Positions 41,025-50,036 of a DNA stretch of 64,000 nucleotides are shown piece by piece (position 1 is the stretch's first letter; every line of letters starts with the position of its first letter). Made by a program: the position numbers and the translations under genes. The stretch spans positions 682,001 through 746,000 of the forward strand of contig NZ_JAAGLY010000003.1 in assembly GCF_010548375.1 (NCBI RefSeq), in the 5' to 3' direction. The stretch comes from Streptomyces sp. SID13726. Its GTDB lineage: Bacteria; Actinomycetota; Actinomycetes; Streptomycetales; Streptomycetaceae. The notes below the pieces were generated by a model. That model was given only the letters and a program-made list of their open reading frames with translations. It was not told the DNA's origin and searched no databases.

Positions 41025-41968
41025 ACGCCACCCTGATCGCCGTGGCCCTGTCCCTGCTCTCCTCCGTCGCCTACGCGGCCGCCGCCGTCGCCCAGGAGCG
41101 GCTCGCCTCCCGCAACCCGGGTTCCGGTGCGCTGCGGATGCTCGGCTCGGGTGCCTGGTGGTGGTCGGTCGCGCTCAACGCGTCGGCCGCGCTGCTGCAC
41201 GTCGTGGCCCTCAAGTACGGCCCCCTGACCGTGGTCCAGCCGCTCGGCGCCCTCACTCTCGTCGCCGCGGTGCCGCTGGGCGCGCGGATCGCGGGACGCC
41301 GGGTCACCGCGACGGAGTGGCGGGGCACGGCCTACACGCTGGCGGGCCTCGCCGCGATCCTGGTCGTGGCGTCGGGGTCCGCGCCGGGGAAGGTGCTGAG
41401 CACGTCCGAGGCCGTGGCGGTGGCGGGGGTGACGGCGGCCCTCATCGGGCTGCTGGCCCGCCCCGGTGCCCGGCCCGGCATACGGCACGCGTCGGCGTCC
41501 GGGATCGCCTCGGGGGTGGCCTCCGCGCTCACCCAGACCGTGACGGTGGCCGCGACCGACCGTTCCGAGTCGCTGCTCAGCGTCCAGGTGATCGGGGTGG
41601 CGCTGCTCGTCGCGGCCTTCGCGGCGGGCGGGCTGCTGCTCTCCCAGACCGCCTACCGCGACGGCCTGGGCGCCCCGCTCGCGGTGGTGACGCTGGCCAA
41701 CCCGACGGCCGCCGCGGTGATCGGCCTCTCCCTGCTGGGCGAGGGCCTGCGCGGCGGCGCGGCGGGCGTGCTCCTCGCACTGGCGGGGGCGGGCGTGGCG
41801 GCGTGGGGTGTGGTGCTGCTGACCCGGACGGCTCCGGTCCCGGTGGACGAGGAGCATCCGGTGGCCGCGGTGCTGGCCCTGGAGCCGTCGACCGCTTCCG
41901 TGGAGGCGGCGCTGCGGGACATGGTCGTGCCCCGGCCTTCGGAACCGGGGCACCTCACACCGCTGTAG
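41021..41968 (+). CDS. DMT-superfamily (EamA-like) membrane protein
   Basis: A 315-residue protein with about nine to ten hydrophobic helices in the small-exporter (DMT) style: SLLSSVAYAAAAVAQERLASR, WWWSVALNASAALLHVVALKYGPLTVVQPLGAL, and SVQVIGVALLVAAFAAGGLLLSQTAY. Streptomyces have many such integral membrane proteins with an AVAQ(E/A)RLA start. Substrate unknown. It is translationally coupled to the PAP2 gene and ends 6 bases from the convergent scramblase-like gene. Confidence 0.85.
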   Translation: MNATLIAVALSLLSSVAYAAAAVAQERLASRNPGSGALRMLGSGAWWWSVALNASAALLHVVALKYGPLTVVQPLGALTLVAAVPLGARIAGRRVTATEWRGTAYTLAGLAAILVVASGSAPGKVLSTSEAVAVAGVTAALIGLLARPGARPGIRHASASGIASGVASALTQTVTVAATDRSESLLSVQVIGVALLVAAFAAGGLLLSQTAYRDGLGAPLAVVTLANPTAAAVIGLSLLGEGLRGGAAGVLLALAGAGVAAWGVVLLTRTAPVPVDEEHPVAAVLALEPSTASVEAALRDMVVPRPSEPGHLTPL

Positions 41969-41974
41969 GGGCGG

Positions 41975-42877
41975 TCACCCGAACCCGCGGGCGTCCTGCT
42001 TCAGCGCGGTGTCCACGGTCAGCGCGGTAGCGACGACCAGGCTCAACAGCGGCTCGGGCAGCTGGTAGTGGATCTGCAGCACGTAGTTGTCCGCGGTGGT
42101 GAACATGGTCTTGGCCAGCCCCTCCCACGTCTTCGTGATCCGGGCGACCTCGTTCTCCGCGTGGTCGACGATCGCGAAGTTCCACGCCCGCCAGTTCTCG
42201 GCCTTGATGGCGCCGACCTGCTGGCCGTTCACGTTCATCGCGAAATTGATCTTCCCGATGACGTTCTGCTGGACGATCTCGCCGACCTGCGACCCGTCCG
42301 GACGCTCCACGATCACCCGCGACTTGAGGAACTTCGCGGGCCGGGTCAGCAGGAGCACCGGCTGGCCGTAGGCGTCCCGGATCTCCAGCTTGTGGGTCAT
42401 GTACTGGTCGAGGCTGGAGACGAAGCGCAGGACCTTCTTCAGCGCGCTCTGCCCGACCTGGGTGACGGAGCCGAGCTGGTTGCCGTTCTGGTCCATGACC
42501 TTGTACTCGTTGGTCACCTCGATCAGCTTGGCCTTCTGGTTCACCACCAGCACCGGCTCGGTGAACAGGGTGCCGCCGCCCGCGTTGTTGGGCGTGACCC
42601 CGGCCTGCTGCTGCACCTGGCGCTGCACGCGCGCGTCCGGCGCCGCCGCCTGCTGGGGCATGTGCGGCGGCTGCTGGACGGGCGGGGCCTGAACCGGCGG
42701 GGCCTGCTGAACGGGCGGGGCCTTGACGGCGGCCTGTGCCTGGCCCTGCCCCGCCGCCTGCTGCTGGTCCGGGTGGGTGTGCTGGGTCCACTGCGCACCG
42801 TCCCAGTACCGGAGCGTCTGGGGCGCTCCGTGCGGATCGGGATACCAGCCTGCAGGTGTGTTCGAATGCGTGGTCAC
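41975..42877 (-). CDS. DUF2510 protein with phospholipid-scramblase / LURP-one-like domain
   Basis: A 300-residue cytoplasmic protein. DUF2510 occupies about residues 9-38 (AGWYPDPHG, LRYWDGAQWTQHTHP). A Gln/Pro/Ala-rich linker with repeated APPVQ units spans about 45-90. The C-terminal ~200 residues match the scramblase-like (LURP-one-related) fold: TEPVLVVNQKAKLIEVTNEYKVMDQNG, KLEIRDAYGQPVLLLTRPAK, and IDKT-like strands AWNFAIVDHAENEVARITK. Bacterial members have unknown roles. No calcium-binding segment is evident. It is near the PAP2 and phospholipase genes, but these are not in one operon. Confidence 0.78.
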   Translation of the reverse strand: MTTHSNTPAGWYPDPHGAPQTLRYWDGAQWTQHTHPDQQQAAGQGQAQAAVKAPPVQQAPPVQAPPVQQPPHMPQQAAAPDARVQRQVQQQAGVTPNNAGGGTLFTEPVLVVNQKAKLIEVTNEYKVMDQNGNQLGSVTQVGQSALKKVLRFVSSLDQYMTHKLEIRDAYGQPVLLLTRPAKFLKSRVIVERPDGSQVGEIVQQNVIGKINFAMNVNGQQVGAIKAENWRAWNFAIVDHAENEVARITKTWEGLAKTMFTTADNYVLQIHYQLPEPLLSLVVATALTVDTALKQDARGFG

Positions 42878-42939
42878 CGGGGCACAGTACCCCGGGACCT
42901 ACGCGATCCGGCCACCTGGACGGCGGCTCCCGGGCGGCT

Positions 42940-44994
42940 TTACCTGGTGATTACGGCGGGGTCGCTCACCCCGTCGCAACCGTTCTCGACATGTCCGGCG
43001 AACCGTCGCACAAAGGCCGCGTCGGTGCCGGAGGTGACCGTGAGGTCGTACCAGCGCTTGCTCCGGGCGAGCCCGAAGGTGTGCCGGACGGTGGTGCCGG
43101 GCCGCACGGTGAAGGTCCGCGCCGGGTCGCCGTAACCACTGGCGACCTTCAGACGGACCGAGCCTGAGCCCTTGTTGGTGAAGGTCAGCTCGACGTCGTC
43201 ACCGTGGTGGCGGGCGGTGACCTCGGGCCCGGCGGCCTTGTTCGAGCCCTTGAAGGAGCGCAGGAAGCCGTTGGGTCCGTGCACGGTGAGGTCGTACGAC
43301 CCCTTCGAGTACGCCGAGTTCCAGGTGTCCGAGACGGACTTGCCGGCCTCGGTGGTGTAACTCCAGGGCCCGTCCGTGCGGTTGCCGGAGGTCACCAGGA
43401 AGGCGGCACCGGCCTTGGCGCCGGAGGCGAAGGCGAGCGTGAACCTGCCGTTCTTCGCGTCGACCGAACCGTCCACGTGCGGGGCGTACTTGAGCGGCCG
43501 GGCCGGGCGCACACCGCGCTCCTGCTTCGGCAGGGCGCCGACCGCGGGCGGGACCGGCACGTAGTCGGGGTGGCGGTCGCGGTCCGGCGGCTCGTAGCCG
43601 TCGGTGTCCGGCAGGCCGACCGGCTTGGTGTCCTTGCGGGAGAAGTCGAAGGCGGAGGTCAGGTCGCCGCAGACCGCGCGCCGCCAGGGCGAGATGTTCG
43701 GCTCGTGGACGCCGAAGCGGTGCTCCAGGAACCGGATGATCGAGGTGTGGTCGAGCGTCTCGGAGCAGACGTAACCGCCCTTGCTCCAGGGCGAGACGAC
43801 GAGCATGGGCACACGCTGGCCGAGTCCGTAGGGGCCGGCCGGGTGGCTGCTGTCGCCCTTGTACAGGTCGAGCGCGGGGTCGACCGTGGACTTGCCCTGC
43901 GCGGCCGAGCCCGCCGGGTACGCGGGGACCACGTGGTCGAAGAAGCCGTCGTTCTCGTCGTACGTGATGAACACGGCCGTCTTCGCCCAGACCTTCGGGT
44001 CAGAGGTGAGCGCGTCCAGGACCTGGGCGACGTACCAGGCGCCGTAGTTCGCGGGCCAGTTGGGGTGCTCGGTGAAGGCCTCGGGGGCAACGATCCAGGA
44101 GACCTGCGGCAGCTTCCCGGCCTTCACGTCGGCCTTGAGCTGGTCGAAGTAGCCCTCGCCCTTGGTGTAGTCGGTGCCGGTGCGGGCCTTGTCGTAGAGC
44201 GGGTCGCCGGGCTTGGCGTTGCGGTACTGGTTGAAGTAGAGCAGCGAGTTGTCGCCGTAGTTGCCCCGGTAGGCGTCCGGGATCCAGCCCCAGGAGCCGT
44301 TCGCGTCGAGGCCGTCGCCGACGTCCTGGTAGATCTTCCAGGAGACGCCGGCCTTCTCCAGGCGCTCGGGGTAGGTGGTCCAGCCGTAGCCGACCTCGTC
44401 GTTGCCGAGGACCGGGCCGCCGCCCTGGCCGTCGTTGCCCGTGTAGCCCGTCCACATGTAGTAGCGGTTCGGGTCGGTGGAGCCGATGAACGAGCAGTGG
44501 TAGGCGTCGCAGATGGTGAACGAGTCCGCGAGGGCGTAGTGGAAGGGGATGTCCTCGCGGGTCAGGTACGCCATCGTCGTGGACCCCTTGTTCGGGACCC
44601 ATTTGTCGTACTTGCCCGCGTTGAAGGCGGCGTGTCCGTCGTTCCAGCCGTGCGGGAGGTCCTGGATGAACTGCATGCCCAGGTCGTTCGCCTCGGGCCG
44701 GAAGGGCAGGATGTCCTCGCCGTTCTTGTCCGCCTGGTGCCACACGGACTTTCCGTTGTCCAGGGTCACCGGGCGCGGGTCGCCGAAGCCGCGGACGCCC
44801 CTGAGCGAGCCGAAGTAGTGGTCGAAGGACCGGTTCTCCTGCATCAGGACGACGACGTGCTCGACGTCCTCGATCGTCCCCGTGCGGTGGTGGGCCGGGA
44901 GTGCGGCAGCCCGCTGGATGCTGTTCGACAGGGCACTGAAGGCCGTGGTGGCGCCCGCGAGCTGGAGGAATCTGCGCCGGTTGACGTCGGACAT
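42940..44994 (-). CDS. Tat-secreted phosphocholine-type phospholipase C
   Basis: A 684-residue enzyme of the PC-PLC/acid phosphatase (phosphoesterase) family. The Tat signal is NRRRFLQLAGATTAFSAL. Catalytic-domain motifs include VVLMQENRSFDHYFGSLRGVRGFGD (about 50-75), FTICDAYHCSFIGSTDPNRYY, and ITYDENDGFFDHVVPA. Two C-terminal beta domains (DUF756 type) follow from about 520: GRFTLAFASG and TAR HHGDDVELTFTN style segments. It cleaves phospholipid head groups outside the cell and supplies phosphate. It is monocistronic, divergent from the second MHS transporter. Confidence 0.93.
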   Translation of the reverse strand: MSDVNRRRFLQLAGATTAFSALSNSIQRAAALPAHHRTGTIEDVEHVVVLMQENRSFDHYFGSLRGVRGFGDPRPVTLDNGKSVWHQADKNGEDILPFRPEANDLGMQFIQDLPHGWNDGHAAFNAGKYDKWVPNKGSTTMAYLTREDIPFHYALADSFTICDAYHCSFIGSTDPNRYYMWTGYTGNDGQGGGPVLGNDEVGYGWTTYPERLEKAGVSWKIYQDVGDGLDANGSWGWIPDAYRGNYGDNSLLYFNQYRNAKPGDPLYDKARTGTDYTKGEGYFDQLKADVKAGKLPQVSWIVAPEAFTEHPNWPANYGAWYVAQVLDALTSDPKVWAKTAVFITYDENDGFFDHVVPAYPAGSAAQGKSTVDPALDLYKGDSSHPAGPYGLGQRVPMLVVSPWSKGGYVCSETLDHTSIIRFLEHRFGVHEPNISPWRRAVCGDLTSAFDFSRKDTKPVGLPDTDGYEPPDRDRHPDYVPVPPAVGALPKQERGVRPARPLKYAPHVDGSVDAKNGRFTLAFASGAKAGAAFLVTSGNRTDGPWSYTTEAGKSVSDTWNSAYSKGSYDLTVHGPNGFLRSFKGSNKAAGPEVTARHHGDDVELTFTNKGSGSVRLKVASGYGDPARTFTVRPGTTVRHTFGLARSKRWYDLTVTSGTDAAFVRRFAGHVENGCDGVSDPAVITR

Positions 44995-45151
44995 GAGTGA
45001 GGGGACCTCTCAATCCTGCGCATCGATGGCCGGAATATGACGGAAGGTGCGCGCAGCGAGTGTTCCAAGCGCAACAAACGTCAGGGAAGGGTCCGGTGGC
45101 GCTGATGTGAAAGTCGCGGGTACGGGAGGTGTGCGGGACTCGGGAGCGGGG

Positions 45152-46450
45152 ATGGTCGCGATCATGACAGATACCGAGGCCGCACGGTCCCTCCCCACGA
45201 AACGGCCCGTACGCCAGCTCCTCGCCGCGTCCGTGGGCAACGCGGTGGAGTGGTACGACTGGTACGCGTACACGTTCCTGGCCACCTACATCGCCGCCGC
45301 GGTCTTCCCCAAGGGCGCGGACAACTCGCTGGTGCCGCTCCTGTCGACCTTCGCGGTGTTCGCGGTGGGCTTCTTCATGCGGCCGGTCGGCGGGCTGCTG
45401 ATGGGGGCGGTCGCGGACCGGCACGGGCGACGCGCCGCCCTGACGGTCACCATCCTGCTGATGGGCGGGAGCAGTCTGCTGGTCGGACTGACACCGACGT
45501 ACGGTGCGGTCGGCGTCCTCTCCCCGGTCGTGCTGGTGCTCGCACGGCTGCTCCAGGGCCTGTCCGTGGGCGGGGAGTTCGCCGCCTCGACGACCTTCCT
45601 GGTGGAGTCCGCGGGGCCCGGCAGGCGCGGGCTGTTCTCCAGCTTCCAGTACGTGTCGACGACCGCGGGGCAGCTCGTCGCGTCCGGGATCGCCACGGTG
45701 CTGGTGGACACCCTGAGCGAGGGGCGGATGGACGACTGGGGCTGGCGGGTGCCGTTCGTGCTCGGGGCCGTGCTGTCGCTGGTCGGGTTCTGGATCCGGC
45801 GGGGCGCGCACGAGACCCGGAGCGAGGAGGAGCAACGGGCGCCGCGTCCTGGCCTGTTGGACGCGCTGCGCCGCCATCCCCGCGCGTCCCTGCTGATCTG
45901 CGGGATCACCATGGGCGGCACCATCGCGTACTACACGTGGACGTCGTACCTGCCGACGTACGCCGAACTCAACGCGGGCGTCGACAAGTCGGACGCGCTG
46001 CTCGCGGGCACGATCTCGCTCGCCTTCTTCGGTCTGCTCCAGCCGCTCGGCGGGCTGCTGTCGGACCGCTTCGGCCGCCGCCCCCTACTCCTCTTCTTCG
46101 GCCTGGGCTTCGCCCTGCTGAGCGTGCCCCTGCTGCACTCCCTGCGCGACTCCTTCGCGGTGCTGCTGCTCGTGCAGTGCGCGGGCATGGTGCTGCTGAC
46201 CGGGTTCACGTCGATCAGCGCCGCGGTCAACGCAGAGTTGTTCCCGCCACGGGTGCGGGCGGCCGGGATCGGCTTCCCCTACTCCCTGACGGTCGCGCTG
46301 TTCGGCGGCACGGCGCCGTATGTGGGCACGCTCTTCAAGGAGTTGGGGCACGCCGGCTTCTTCCCCTGGTACGTCGCCGTCCTGTGCCTGGGGTCCTCGC
46401 TGGTGTATCTGCGGCTGCCGGAGACCGCGCACACGGAGCTGCGGCGGTGA
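45152..46450 (+). CDS. MHS-family major facilitator transporter (second copy)
   Basis: A 432-residue metabolite:proton symporter. Helix 1 reads ASVGNAVEWYDWYAYTFLATY. The conserved loops are GAVADRHGRRAALT and LLSDRFGRRPLLL, with LARLLQGLSVGGEFAAS between. WYDWYAYT is typical of the dicarboxylate/aromatic-acid group of MHS proteins, such as alpha-ketoglutarate permease, so an organic acid is plausible. The ATG at 45152 has GGGAG five bases upstream; the ATG at 45164 is the alternative. It stands alone. Confidence 0.9.
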   Translation: MVAIMTDTEAARSLPTKRPVRQLLAASVGNAVEWYDWYAYTFLATYIAAAVFPKGADNSLVPLLSTFAVFAVGFFMRPVGGLLMGAVADRHGRRAALTVTILLMGGSSLLVGLTPTYGAVGVLSPVVLVLARLLQGLSVGGEFAASTTFLVESAGPGRRGLFSSFQYVSTTAGQLVASGIATVLVDTLSEGRMDDWGWRVPFVLGAVLSLVGFWIRRGAHETRSEEEQRAPRPGLLDALRRHPRASLLICGITMGGTIAYYTWTSYLPTYAELNAGVDKSDALLAGTISLAFFGLLQPLGGLLSDRFGRRPLLLFFGLGFALLSVPLLHSLRDSFAVLLLVQCAGMVLLTGFTSISAAVNAELFPPRVRAAGIGFPYSLTVALFGGTAPYVGTLFKELGHAGFFPWYVAVLCLGSSLVYLRLPETAHTELRR

Positions 46451-46529
46451 GGGGCACGGGCCGGCCGGTGCCGCCGGACCCCTCGCCGACCGCACTCCGG
46501 TCGTGGCCGTCGGTGCCCACCGCACCGTG

Positions 46530-47609
46530 CTATCGATGCCCCCTGCTCGTGAACCGCTCGAAGACATGGCTGAAGGCCCAGGTGCCCTGGGCGATCCCGG
46601 AGCAGGAGTCGGAGCCGCCGGTGCCGGGGCAGCCGCCGTTGTCGCGCTGGAGGGCCCAGAAGGAGAGGGTGTTGATCCGCCGGGCCTCGGCCCACTTCTC
46701 CACCGACACCGCGTTCTGGACGGTGAAGGTCTCCTCGGGGCCGTAGTCGTCGATGCCGGGCATCTCGATGACGCCGATCATGCTCCAGAGCTTCGCGGAG
46801 CTCTTCTTCGGGTACAGGGCGGCGAGTTGGGCGTGCAGCCCCTCGGCGGCCGTCCTGGTGTCGGCCGCCATGTCGTGCGTGGCGCCGTCGTAGTAGTCGA
46901 AGGTCATCAGGTTGACGACGTCCACGCGGGCGCCGTTGTCGACCGCGTTCCTCAGCACCGCGAGGCCGTTGGCCTCCAGGCCCTTCGTGGAGGTCGGCAG
47001 GGTGTAGGAGAACTGCACGGTGCGGCCGGTGCGTTGGGCCCAGCGCTGCACCTGGGCGATGGCCTTGTTGCGGCGGTCGATGCCGGCCGCGTTGTCGATC
47101 GAGTCGCCCTCGACGTCGAGGTCGATGCGGCTGATGCCGTACGTGGTGACCAGGCTCCTGAAGACCCCGGCGATGGCGTCGACGCTGGTGCAGCTGTCCG
47201 CCAGTTCGGTGCCGGTGGTGTCCGCGGACCAGCCTCCGAAGGACGGGATGACATCGCCGCCGCGTGCCTGGATGGCGGCGATGTCACGGCCGAGGGTCGA
47301 CCGCGAGATCGGCTGGTCGGTGGCGCCGTTCCAGTAGGCGGTGCACGAGCCCGGAGCGGCCGTCTGAAGGAAGGCCAGGGTCAGGTACTTGTTGCCGGAG
47401 GCGGCGGCCAGCGCGGCCGGGCTCTCTCCGGTCCACGTCTCGAAGTAGGGCGCGGCCACCTGGGCCGGCAGGGGCCGGCCGAAGCCCGAAACAACCGAGG
47501 AGGGGGGCGAGTGCGGCGCCGCGAGCGCGCTCCCTCCCCCGATTCCGACGAGCCCTGCGGACAGGGCGCTGACGCTCAGACAGGACAGCAGTGTGCGAAG
47601 TCGTCTCAC
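46530..47609 (-). CDS. Secreted GH18 chitinase-like glycosidase
   Basis: A 359-residue exported single-domain GH18 enzyme. A signal peptide (about 1-32) ends at ALAAPHS. The catalytic motif DxDxE is IDLDVEGDS (about residue 168), preceded by GGDVIPSFGGWSAD, the SxGG strand. NLMTFDYYDG and TLSFWALQRD complete the barrel. No carbohydrate-binding module is fused. The GTG at 47609 has GGGAG five bases upstream and is preferred to ATG 47621. A promoter with a DasR-type operator lies upstream, so expression should respond to GlcN6P/chitin status. Confidence 0.9.
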   Translation of the reverse strand: MRRLRTLLSCLSVSALSAGLVGIGGGSALAAPHSPPSSVVSGFGRPLPAQVAAPYFETWTGESPAALAAASGNKYLTLAFLQTAAPGSCTAYWNGATDQPISRSTLGRDIAAIQARGGDVIPSFGGWSADTTGTELADSCTSVDAIAGVFRSLVTTYGISRIDLDVEGDSIDNAAGIDRRNKAIAQVQRWAQRTGRTVQFSYTLPTSTKGLEANGLAVLRNAVDNGARVDVVNLMTFDYYDGATHDMAADTRTAAEGLHAQLAALYPKKSSAKLWSMIGVIEMPGIDDYGPEETFTVQNAVSVEKWAEARRINTLSFWALQRDNGGCPGTGGSDSCSGIAQGTWAFSHVFERFTSRGHR

Positions 47610-47676
47610 TGACGCTCCCATGGGGAAAGGGCATGCGGGGACAGCGGAAGGACGGTACTGCGGAGGAACGGGGACC

Positions 47677-47705
47677 ATAATTGGACTAGACCAGCTAACT
47701 GTCAA
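47677..47705 (-). promoter_or_regulatory. Chitinase promoter with DasR-type (dre) operator in the spacer
   Basis: On the reverse strand TTGACA (47705-47700) and AATTAT (47682-47677) are 17 bases apart. TGGTCTAGTCCA lies in and just beyond the spacer (47693-47682), matching the dre consensus around TGGTCTAGACCA with one change. DasR binding here would block polymerase. Confidence 0.8.
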
Positions 47706-47723
47706 GGTTCTTTACAGTTAGCT
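47693..47723. promoter_or_regulatory. 9-bp inverted repeat between the chitinase and van genes
   Basis: AGCTAACTG at 47693-47701 is exactly inverted as CAGTTAGCT at 47715-47723 with a 13-base spacer, 120 bases before the van oxygenase start. It overlaps the chitinase -35 box. It is a candidate operator for the van operon, perhaps for the IclR regulator. Confidence 0.45.
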
Positions 47724-47842
47724 TGCCGAGCCCGTCGCGACCAGCCGTCCGGCGTTCCCTTCCGTGTGGCGGAAGAGGTGTTGCCGCGCCCCCGCGACCG
47801 CCCAGACGATGCCACCACAGCAGACAGACGGGAGCCGCAACG

Positions 47843-48916
47843 ATGCCTCACACCACCGCCTTCGCCCGCAACCAGTGGTACGTCGCCGCCTACAGCCACG
47901 AGGTCGGGCGCGAGGAACTGCTCGGCCGGACGATCCTCGGCGAGCCGCTCGTGTTCTACCGGACCGAGGAGGACGGCACGCCCGTCGCGCTCGCCGACCG
48001 CTGTGTGCACCGCCGGTTCCCGCTGCACGAGAAGCCGAGCAGGCTCGACGGCGACCGGATCGTGTGCGGCTACCACGGGTTCACGTACGACACGAGCGGC
48101 ACCTGTGTGTACGTGCCGGGCCAGAAGCGCGTGCCGCGGACCGCCCGGGTCGCCTCCTACCCCGTCGTCGAGCTGGACTCCCTGATCTGGGTGTGGATAG
48201 GCGACCCGGCGCTCGCCGACGCCGACACCATCCCGCGCGCCCGGCACCTCGACTCCCCCGGCTGGGTCACCGTCCGCGGCATGGAGCCGATCGACGCCGA
48301 CTACGGACTGCTGGTCGACAACCTCCTCGACCTCTCCCACGAGACGTATCTGCACGGCGGCTACATCGGCACCCCCGAGGTCGCCGAGACGCCGATCACC
48401 ACCGAGGTCGACGAGGGCGCCGGCATCGTACGGGTGAGCCGGCACATGGACGACGCCGAGTGCCCGCCGTTCTACGCCAGGTCCACCGGGATCGAGGGCC
48501 GGATCACCCGCTGGCAGGACATCGAGTACCACGCGCCCTGTCTGTATCTGCTGCACAGCCGGATCGCCCCGGTCGGCGTGCTGCCCGAGGCCGATGGCAG
48601 CGACCCGAACGGCTTCCACACCGAGATCACGTACGCCATCACACCGTCCGAGGACGGCAAGGTGTACGACTTCTGGATGGTCTCCCGCGACTGGGCGACC
48701 GAGGACGCCGAGGTCACGGAGTTCCTGCGGGGCAACAACCACACCGTGGTCATGCAGGACGTGGACGCGCTCAACCTGCTCCAGCGCACGCTCGGCGGCG
48801 AGCGGGCCGGGTACCAGGAGCTGAGCATCAACATCGACACCGGCGGTCTCGCCGCCCGCCGTATCCTCGCCCGGCTGGTCGAGGAGGGCGACAAGCCCGT
48901 GGAGAAGGTCCTGTGA
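47843..48916 (+). CDS. vanA: Rieske oxygenase, vanillate O-demethylase-like (VanA)
   Basis: A 357-residue aromatic O-demethylase alpha subunit. The Rieske [2Fe-2S] ligands are CVHRRFPL and CGYHGF, 17 residues between pairs (about 47-67). The mononuclear iron site begins NLLDLSHETYLHGGYIG (about 150-165). The length fits VanA/DdmC rather than ring-hydroxylating dioxygenases. It would convert vanillate to protocatechuate and formaldehyde, feeding the pca operon. ATG 47843 has GGGAG upstream. The stop overlaps the next gene, and the VanB-type reductase follows. Confidence 0.85.
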   Translation: MPHTTAFARNQWYVAAYSHEVGREELLGRTILGEPLVFYRTEEDGTPVALADRCVHRRFPLHEKPSRLDGDRIVCGYHGFTYDTSGTCVYVPGQKRVPRTARVASYPVVELDSLIWVWIGDPALADADTIPRARHLDSPGWVTVRGMEPIDADYGLLVDNLLDLSHETYLHGGYIGTPEVAETPITTEVDEGAGIVRVSRHMDDAECPPFYARSTGIEGRITRWQDIEYHAPCLYLLHSRIAPVGVLPEADGSDPNGFHTEITYAITPSEDGKVYDFWMVSRDWATEDAEVTEFLRGNNHTVVMQDVDALNLLQRTLGGERAGYQELSINIDTGGLAARRILARLVEEGDKPVEKVL

Positions 48917-49101
48917 GTGCCGGACCCACCGGGGAGATCTACCGCATCGACTGGCTGCCGGGCACCGACACCCTGCACGGCACCTGTCACTGCGGCCGCG
49001 AGCACACCTCGCAGGACCCGATCGAGATGTGGGAGTGGATGCTGGCCCACCCGAGCGGGCACTCCGCGCCGGAGAACGAGTCGCAAGGAAACGGTTCATG
49101 A
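48913..49101 (+). CDS. Small Cys/His protein inserted between VanA- and VanB-like genes
   Basis: A 62-residue protein starting at GTG 48913, overlapping the van oxygenase stop (GTGA) and itself overlapped by the reductase ATG (ATGA). The tight coupling on both sides argues that it is real. It contains HGTCHCGREHTSQDPIEMWEWMLAHPSGH: one CxC, several His and Trp residues, which could bind a metal or fold against the oxygenase. I do not recognize the family. Roles as a stabilizing subunit or substrate-specific adaptor are guesses. Confidence 0.75.
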   Translation: MSAGPTGEIYRIDWLPGTDTLHGTCHCGREHTSQDPIEMWEWMLAHPSGHSAPENESQGNGS

Positions 49102-50036
49102 GTGACGCGTACGAAGCCGAACTCGTCGTCGACCGCAGGGAGTCCGCGGCCGACGGCGTGCTCGCCCTCACCCTGCGCCACCCGCTGGGCGAGCAACTCC
49201 CCGGGTGGGAGCCCGGCGCCCATGTCGACGTGGTGCTCGGCCCGGGCCTGGAGCGCCAGTACTCCCTGTGCGGCGACCCGGCCGACCGCACCGCCTGGCG
49301 GATCGCGGTGCTGCGCGAGCCGGCCGGCCGCGGCGGATCCGCCCATGTGCACGAGCAGTTGGGGCAGGGCGACAAGGTCCGGGTGCGCGGGCCGCGCAAC
49401 CACTTCGCCCTGCGGCCCGCACCGCGCTACCGGTTCATCGCGGGCGGCATCGGCATCACCCCGATCCTCCCGATGCTCGCGGCGGCGGAGGCCGAGGGCG
49501 CGGAGTGGACCCTGCTGTACGGCGGGCGCACCCGTGAATCCATGGCGTTCACCGAGGAGTTGGGCCGCTACGGCGACCGCGTGACCGTCGCTCCCCAGGA
49601 CGAGACCGGCCTGCTGGACCTGCCGTCGGTGCTGGACGGCGTTCCCGAGGGCACGCTCGTCTACTGCTGCGGTCCCGGCCCCCTGCTGGACGCGGTGGAG
49701 GCACGCTGCCCGGCCGGACTGCTGCACGTGGAGCGGTTCACGCCGAAGGAGCAACCGGTCGGCGAGAACACGGAGTTCGAGGTCGAGCTGGCGCAGACCG
49801 GCACGACCGTCACCGTGGCCCCGGACGTCTCCGTACTCGACGCCGTCCGCGCCTCCGGTGTGGAGGTGCTGTTCTCCTGCACCGAGGGCACCTGCGGCAC
49901 CTGCGAGACGGACGTCCTCGAAGGGACCCCCGACCACCGGGACTCGGTGCTCACGGACGAGGAGCGGGAGGCCGGGGAGACGATGATGATCTGTGTGTCC
50001 CGGTGCCGCGGGCGGAAGCTCGTCCTGGACCTGTAG
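49098..50036 (+). CDS. vanB: VanB-type oxygenase reductase
   Basis: A 312-residue phthalate-dioxygenase-reductase-like protein. The FMN/FAD domain is seen at RQYSLCGDPADR (about 55-66). The NADH domain reads FIAGGIGITPILPML and LLYGGRTRESMAF. The C-terminal plant-type ferredoxin has CTEGTCGTCETDV and a final Cys in MICVSRC. It passes electrons from NADH to the Rieske oxygenase. The ATG at 49098 follows AAGGAA. Its 3' end overlaps the convergent IclR gene by 86 bases. Confidence 0.88.
   Translation: MSDAYEAELVVDRRESAADGVLALTLRHPLGEQLPGWEPGAHVDVVLGPGLERQYSLCGDPADRTAWRIAVLREPAGRGGSAHVHEQLGQGDKVRVRGPRNHFALRPAPRYRFIAGGIGITPILPMLAAAEAEGAEWTLLYGGRTRESMAFTEELGRYGDRVTVAPQDETGLLDLPSVLDGVPEGTLVYCCGPGPLLDAVEARCPAGLLHVERFTPKEQPVGENTEFEVELAQTGTTVTVAPDVSVLDAVRASGVEVLFSCTEGTCGTCETDVLEGTPDHRDSVLTDEEREAGETMMICVSRCRGRKLVLDL

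Noticed and set aside
40215..44994. A lipid-metabolism cluster of PAP2, scramblase-like and phospholipase C genes
   Set aside because: The genes are on different strands with separate promoters and no shared operator, so proximity alone does not support a common function.
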